A stretch of DNA of 17,097 bases from Methanocalculus sp. GTDB taxonomy: Archaea > Halobacteriota > Methanomicrobia > Methanomicrobiales > Methanocorpusculaceae. A program made the position numbers and the translations under genes. Below are positions 14,131 to 17,097 of the stretch, piece by piece (position 1 is the stretch's first letter; the number at the start of each line of letters is the position of its first letter). The stretch covers positions 1-17,097 of the forward strand of contig NZ_JAUSCG010000086.1 in the NCBI RefSeq assembly GCF_030651615.1. The letters run 5' to 3'. The notes beneath the pieces were generated by a model that saw only the letters and a list, made by a program, of their open reading frames with translations, made no database searches and was not told where the DNA came from.

Positions 14131-15630
14131 TTACACTGCGTCCTTATATTCACAGTACTGATGCCTGAAGTCTACAAGACATGCTGCTGCACAGTCTTTG
14201 CAGGCGCGGACCGGTGCGGCAGCCCAGTCTTTGTGGAGTGCTATGATGTTTGTCATCATCGTTGCCGTTACCGGCTCACTTGTCAGGAGGCATGGATAGT
14301 CGGATAGCCTCATAAGGGCAGACATCCTGACGGTGATCGCACAGGCCGGGTATGCATACCACTGTGGGTTCATCAGCACCTCGTTCTCATCAATCGGGGA
14401 GAGGTCGATCTCACATCCGACAACCTTTGGTGTGAGTTTGGAATCAGATCCGGCTTTTGCTCTCCGAGCCCGGTCGAGGATCTTCCATCCCCGGTAGATC
14501 ATATCCATGAAGTCACAGTTATGCAGTTCTGCTGCGGCACCACGGGTCGGTTTCAGCTGCACGAAGTTGTGGAATCTCTTTGTCAGGAGATCGACGATCA
14601 TCGGGGCGTTGAATCCGTCAAGTTCCAGGATGTACTCGGTTGCACAGGCTGATGCTCCGGTTGCGAGTGAGAGGATCTCAAACTCGCTCTTCAGTTTGTC
14701 AACGCCTGCATCAAGGGTCTTCTCCATTACACCGGTGACTGCATCAATCGTTGCCATGATTACGTCATCCTTGCACATGTTGAAGGTCGACTGTGCGATA
14801 TGGTGGGCGATATCGCCGACACAGTATGCCGGAATAGTGACAATGTTCCCATAGTGTACTCCGTCATCGACGGCTGCCTTGACGGCAGGGGTTATCAGAC
14901 GGCGGTACTCATCCATGTACTTTCTGACATCAAACGAAGTGTGACCTGCTCCATCCATCAGTTCAGCCTGAGCTTTTACGGGGTTTTTATAGATCTCCTG
15001 GACCTGTTTCACCTCTTTTTTGCTTGCGTCTGCAAGGGTGTCTCCCTCTTCAATCCTTGTTGCAAAGACTTCACCGATACCATAGGAGGTGTTCATACCC
15101 CAGGACTTTGCTGCGAGGATCGTCTTTTTGTGGTCTGCTGGAATATCAGTCTTCTTCAGGATCTGGTTGACGATGTTGCTTGAGCTCCCCGGGATCAGGG
15201 CGAAGTCAACGACACAGGTAGGTCCGTAAAACCCGGCATACCTTCGTGCAGATTCGCGTCCGATTAATGCCTCGGATTTACCAACCTGGGTGACGAATGT
15301 ACCGAGGCTCTTTTTAAATTTCGGATCCTCGTCACAGAGTATCTCAAGAACAACCGGGGTCTGGTAATGTTCGACAAACGGGTCGTCTTCAGGGCGAATT
15401 GTCTTTGTCAGACCTTTTAATGCGTTAAAATGAGAGATGACCGATGTTTTGTGAAGATCGATGACAGCCGCACTCTGACCGGGTGCAACCGTCATCTTTT
15501 TGACTGCATTCACATAGGGCTCGGCATCGGCGAGTGTGAATTTGGTACCTCTCTTCTTTTTAATAGTTTCTACATCTGCCCGCTGGGCGGCCATCGCCTC
15601 AGTGATTATCTTTTTATAGAGCTCAGACAT
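14131..15630 (-). CDS. DUF2193 family protein of methanogens, function unknown
   Basis: A 499-residue, mostly helical soluble protein that I recognise as DUF2193, a family I know only from methanogens and close relatives. It has no signal peptide or clear membrane segment. There are thirteen cysteines. The C-terminal group C477-x2-C480-x3-C484-x8-C493 (ACKDCAAAC ... YC) could hold a metal or iron-sulfur site, and H276/H277 and H230 stand in well-ordered stretches. The start ATG has GAGGTG 7 bases ahead. Upstream are a 16-base palindrome and a TATA-like box. It leads a tight unit with DUF2180 and aqpM. Enzyme, regulator and metal-storage roles are all possible. The alanine- and lysine-rich N-terminal 50 residues look like a helical arm. 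Confidence 0.9.
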   Translation of the reverse strand: MSELYKKIITEAMAAQRADVETIKKKRGTKFTLADAEPYVNAVKKMTVAPGQSAAVIDLHKTSVISHFNALKGLTKTIRPEDDPFVEHYQTPVVLEILCDEDPKFKKSLGTFVTQVGKSEALIGRESARRYAGFYGPTCVVDFALIPGSSSNIVNQILKKTDIPADHKKTILAAKSWGMNTSYGIGEVFATRIEEGDTLADASKKEVKQVQEIYKNPVKAQAELMDGAGHTSFDVRKYMDEYRRLITPAVKAAVDDGVHYGNIVTIPAYCVGDIAHHIAQSTFNMCKDDVIMATIDAVTGVMEKTLDAGVDKLKSEFEILSLATGASACATEYILELDGFNAPMIVDLLTKRFHNFVQLKPTRGAAAELHNCDFMDMIYRGWKILDRARRAKAGSDSKLTPKVVGCEIDLSPIDENEVLMNPQWYAYPACAITVRMSALMRLSDYPCLLTSEPVTATMMTNIIALHKDWAAAPVRACKDCAAACLVDFRHQYCEYKDAV

Positions 15631-15648
15631 GGTATAACACCTCTTCTC

Positions 15649-15664
15649 TCGGGCGCATGCCCGA
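15649..15664. repeat. Palindrome in the leader of the DUF2193 gene
   Basis: TCGGGC and GCCCGA are perfect inverted arms of 6 bases around a 4-base loop. The element ends 5 bases upstream of the GAGGTG ribosome-binding site (15638-15643). If transcription starts near 15668, as the TATA-like box suggests, the hairpin is at the very 5' end of the mRNA. Otherwise it could be a dyad operator on DNA. Confidence 0.6.
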
Positions 15665-15688
15665 TGAACCGCACTATGATCCTGGTCT

Positions 15689-15699
15689 CTATTAAAACT
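15689..15699 (-). promoter_or_regulatory. TATA-like box of the DUF2193 - DUF2180 - aqpM unit
   Basis: AGTTTTAATAG on the minus strand is the closest TATA-like sequence at proper distance, with a predicted start near 15668 and a leader of about 38 bases. A second A/T-rich stretch (AGTATTTTACTG, about 15724-15735) could be an alternative and would give a leader of about 70-80 bases. Confidence 0.4.
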
Positions 15700-15760
15700 A
15701 TCTTATCTGATATGTGGTAAATTCAGTAAAATACTGTGTATTTTTCTGATTCACCCGCTT

Positions 15761-15767
15761 AAAAAAA
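15761..15767 (-). terminator. T7 terminator after the two-helix membrane protein gene
   Basis: On the minus strand TTTTTTT begins 5 bases after the TAA at 15773-15775. It separates this gene from the DUF2193 unit. Confidence 0.6.
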
Positions 15768-15772
15768 TAGTA

Positions 15773-16519
15773 TTATTCCTGAATAATCGTGGTTGCATGC
15801 TCGTCAAATGGATTTTTTCTCATGGCTAGTGAGAAGAGATATGGATAATGGCTTTTCAGGTACTGCATGTAGTCAACCCACTCCGGGGTGAGCATATCAT
15901 AAACCCGACGGATATCATTTGTCAGGTGGGCGATGTCTGCCGGAGGCAGTCCGCTCAGGTCACCCCTGCTATCCAGCTCTTCTGAGAGGTGGAATACGGC
16001 TCGCAATGTCTCAGTAAAGGTTGCATGTTCAAGCAGAACGGGATTCTCCAACAGGCGAAGCAGAAAATCTCTCTTCTGAATGAGGAACCCATGAAGCATT
16101 ACGAGATCAAGCCTTTCGATCACGATCGTCTGTCTGGTTCCCTTGAGTTCGTTTCTGATACGGTTAAACTCCATTTCACTCCAGGACTCTCTTATAAGCA
16201 GGCTTCCCCTGAGTGTATCCAGATTCGGATCGGCATCTGAGAAGTGTTTGAGGAGGAGTGTTCCGACCTCTGAGAAGAAGAGGCCGATCACCATATTCAT
16301 CTTCTGAAGCCTCTCCCTCTTTGAACGAACAGCCAGAAGCTGGTTTAATATGACTGTTACCAGAAGGACGTTTATTGGCAGAAAACCGATGGCATTAAAG
16401 ATATAGGTGAGTGTATTGCTCCCTCCCTCATCACCGATGATTAGAAACTTCAGCCCGTAAATGATCGCAGTTGAACAGATGAGGGCTATTCCAAGTTTCG
16501 TCTCCCATTTCAGTTTCAT
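15773..16519 (-). CDS. Two-helix membrane protein of unknown function
   Basis: A 248-residue protein I cannot assign to a named family, though similar ones seem to occur in other prokaryotes. Two hydrophobic segments (about 8-28 and 38-62) form an N-terminal hairpin. A basic stretch VRSKRERLQK follows, placing the remainder in the cytoplasm. The soluble part begins MNMVIGLFFSEVGTLLLKHF and is mostly helical, with many charged residues and no recognisable catalytic motif. The open frame reaches an ATG at 16600 that overlaps the upstream transporter gene and lacks a ribosome-binding site. I choose ATG 16519, which has a weak AGGTAT nine bases ahead and a TTTTATT box about 25 bases upstream. It could sense a signal or anchor a partner. 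A T7 tract follows the stop. Confidence 0.8.
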   Translation of the reverse strand: MKLKWETKLGIALICSTAIIYGLKFLIIGDEGGSNTLTYIFNAIGFLPINVLLVTVILNQLLAVRSKRERLQKMNMVIGLFFSEVGTLLLKHFSDADPNLDTLRGSLLIRESWSEMEFNRIRNELKGTRQTIVIERLDLVMLHGFLIQKRDFLLRLLENPVLLEHATFTETLRAVFHLSEELDSRGDLSGLPPADIAHLTNDIRRVYDMLTPEWVDYMQYLKSHYPYLFSLAMRKNPFDEHATTIIQE

Positions 16520-16560
16520 ATGGTGTATACCTGTACCTGAATAAAAGATCGTGATCCGGG

Positions 16561-16565
16561 AAAAA
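16561..16565 (-). terminator. Weak T5 tract after the transporter gene
   Basis: On the minus strand TTTTT (flanked by CC and CCC) lies 13 bases after the transporter TAA. It is short and may allow read-through into the following membrane protein gene. Confidence 0.3.
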
Positions 16566-16578
16566 GGATTCTGTCCTG

Positions 16579-17097
16579 TTAACCTATGATTGTAAACCAT
16601 CCGATGAAGATGAGACTTTGGAGTAGAGTCACCGGGATGCCGAATTTTAAAAACTCCATGAAGGTAATTGTTGCACCCCTTCTCTCTGCATTCTGAATGA
16701 TGATGACGTTGCTTGCAGCACCGAGTATCGTCAGGTTTCCTGCAATGGTGCTTCCTGCAGCAAGTGCAAGGTACATCCCATCCGGAGCACCAGCTTCAAG
16801 TAGTGTTGGTATGAGCAGAGCGACGAATGGGACATTAGAGATGACCTGGCTCACGAGAAGACTCGATGTGATCAGGAATGGGGCTGATAGAGCTACTTCC
16901 AGGGGGATGAGATATTGTATTGCCCCCGTATTCCAGACCGACTCCATCAGGATGAAGAGTCCGATGAAGAAGATGAGTGTCGGATAATCGACCTTCTTCA
17001 GTATCTGAAGGCGCTTCGTTGAGAAGATGAGGATAGGTGCTGCTGCGATTATGGCGATTGATTCAAGTTTCAGGAGTGGTGGCTGACCACATGAGAT
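16579..17097 (-). CDS. ArsB/NhaD-type ion transporter, C-terminal part, start outside window
   Basis: The frame is open from the right edge (ISCGQPPLLKLE...) to a TAA at 16579, giving the last 172 residues of a membrane transporter of the ion-transporter superfamily (COG1055 ArsB/NhaD-like). Family-like features are VDYPTLIFFIGLFILM, with the conserved tryptophan a few residues later in VWNTG; a re-entrant helix region QVISNVPFVALLIP; the marker sequence GNLTILGAASNVII; and a final membrane helix. Members export arsenite, exchange sodium for protons, or move dicarboxylates, and the substrate cannot be read from this part. About five hydrophobic segments are present. The N-terminal half and any regulatory site lie beyond 17097. 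Confidence 0.9.
   Translation of the reverse strand: MSCGQPPLLKLESIAIIAAAPILIFSTKRLQILKKVDYPTLIFFIGLFILMESVWNTGAIQYLIPLEVALSAPFLITSSLLVSQVISNVPFVALLIPTLLEAGAPDGMYLALAAGSTIAGNLTILGAASNVIIIQNAERRGATITFMEFLKFGIPVTLLQSLIFIGWFTIIG

Noticed and set aside
14800..15183. Plus-strand open frame of 127 codons opposite DUF2193
   Set aside because: Cysteine- and phenylalanine-rich shadow without start signals.
1..17097. CRISPR arrays, tRNA or rRNA genes, insertion sequences, phage genes
   Set aside because: No repeat-spacer pattern, no cloverleaf-like gene, no transposase or integrase frame was seen, and intergenic gaps are all under 150 bases.

Overview
The window reads as chromosomal DNA of a methanogenic euryarchaeon, most likely of the Methanomicrobiales or a close relative. 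The evidence is an archaeal-type leucyl-tRNA synthetase, an aquaporin that matches methanogen AqpM along nearly its whole length, a DUF2193 and a DUF2180 protein (families I know from methanogens), a PIN-ATPase-KH protein, a PAC2-family protein, and archaeal TATA boxes and T-tract terminators. The order is not proven by the sequence. Coding density is very high. No RNA gene, CRISPR array, insertion sequence or phage gene was seen, and no stretch above 300 bases lacks a gene.

Region 1 (1-4369, minus strand) is a type IV pilus-like secretion module. It runs from a small cytoplasmic protein with a possible PATAN/DUF2226-like and an Ig-like part, to a TadA/PilB-type ATPase, to two tandem TadC-type membrane platform proteins. 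The second platform protein runs off the left edge. All four are joined by overlapping or nearly touching stops and starts, so they are probably one operon. No pilin is visible.

Region 2 (4507-10407, plus strand) starts divergently with an A24-type prepilin peptidase. It continues through hisI, a PIN-ATPase-KH protein and leuS, with gaps of 4, 24 and 11 bases, and ends in a T8 tract. The peptidase probably processes the pilins of the region 1 machine, but it is packed with housekeeping genes.

Region 3 (10417-11893) holds a small DUF5611-like gene on the minus strand. Divergent to it, 14 bases away, is a PAC2-family gene coupled to a DUF473-like gene.

Region 4 (11902-13088, minus) is a redox pair: an iron-sulfur flavoprotein of the Isf type and a flavin reductase-like split-barrel protein.

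Region 5 (13163-15630, minus) is a tight three-gene unit, DUF2193 - DUF2180 - aqpM. It has a TATA-like box and a 6-bp-stem palindrome ahead of the first gene. I consider this the best candidate for an undescribed functional unit: a cysteine-rich methanogen protein and a small zinc-ribbon-like protein made together with a water/glycerol/gas channel.

Region 6 (15773-17097, minus) has a two-helix membrane protein of unknown function and the C-terminal 172 residues of an ArsB/NhaD-type transporter cut by the right edge.

Several likely start codons lie inside the longest open frames. I chose those with a Shine-Dalgarno sequence at proper spacing: 1855, 11504, 13088 and 14116. The start at 16519 was chosen mainly on TATA-box distance, with only a weak Shine-Dalgarno. 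All family names come from recognising motifs by eye, with no database search.
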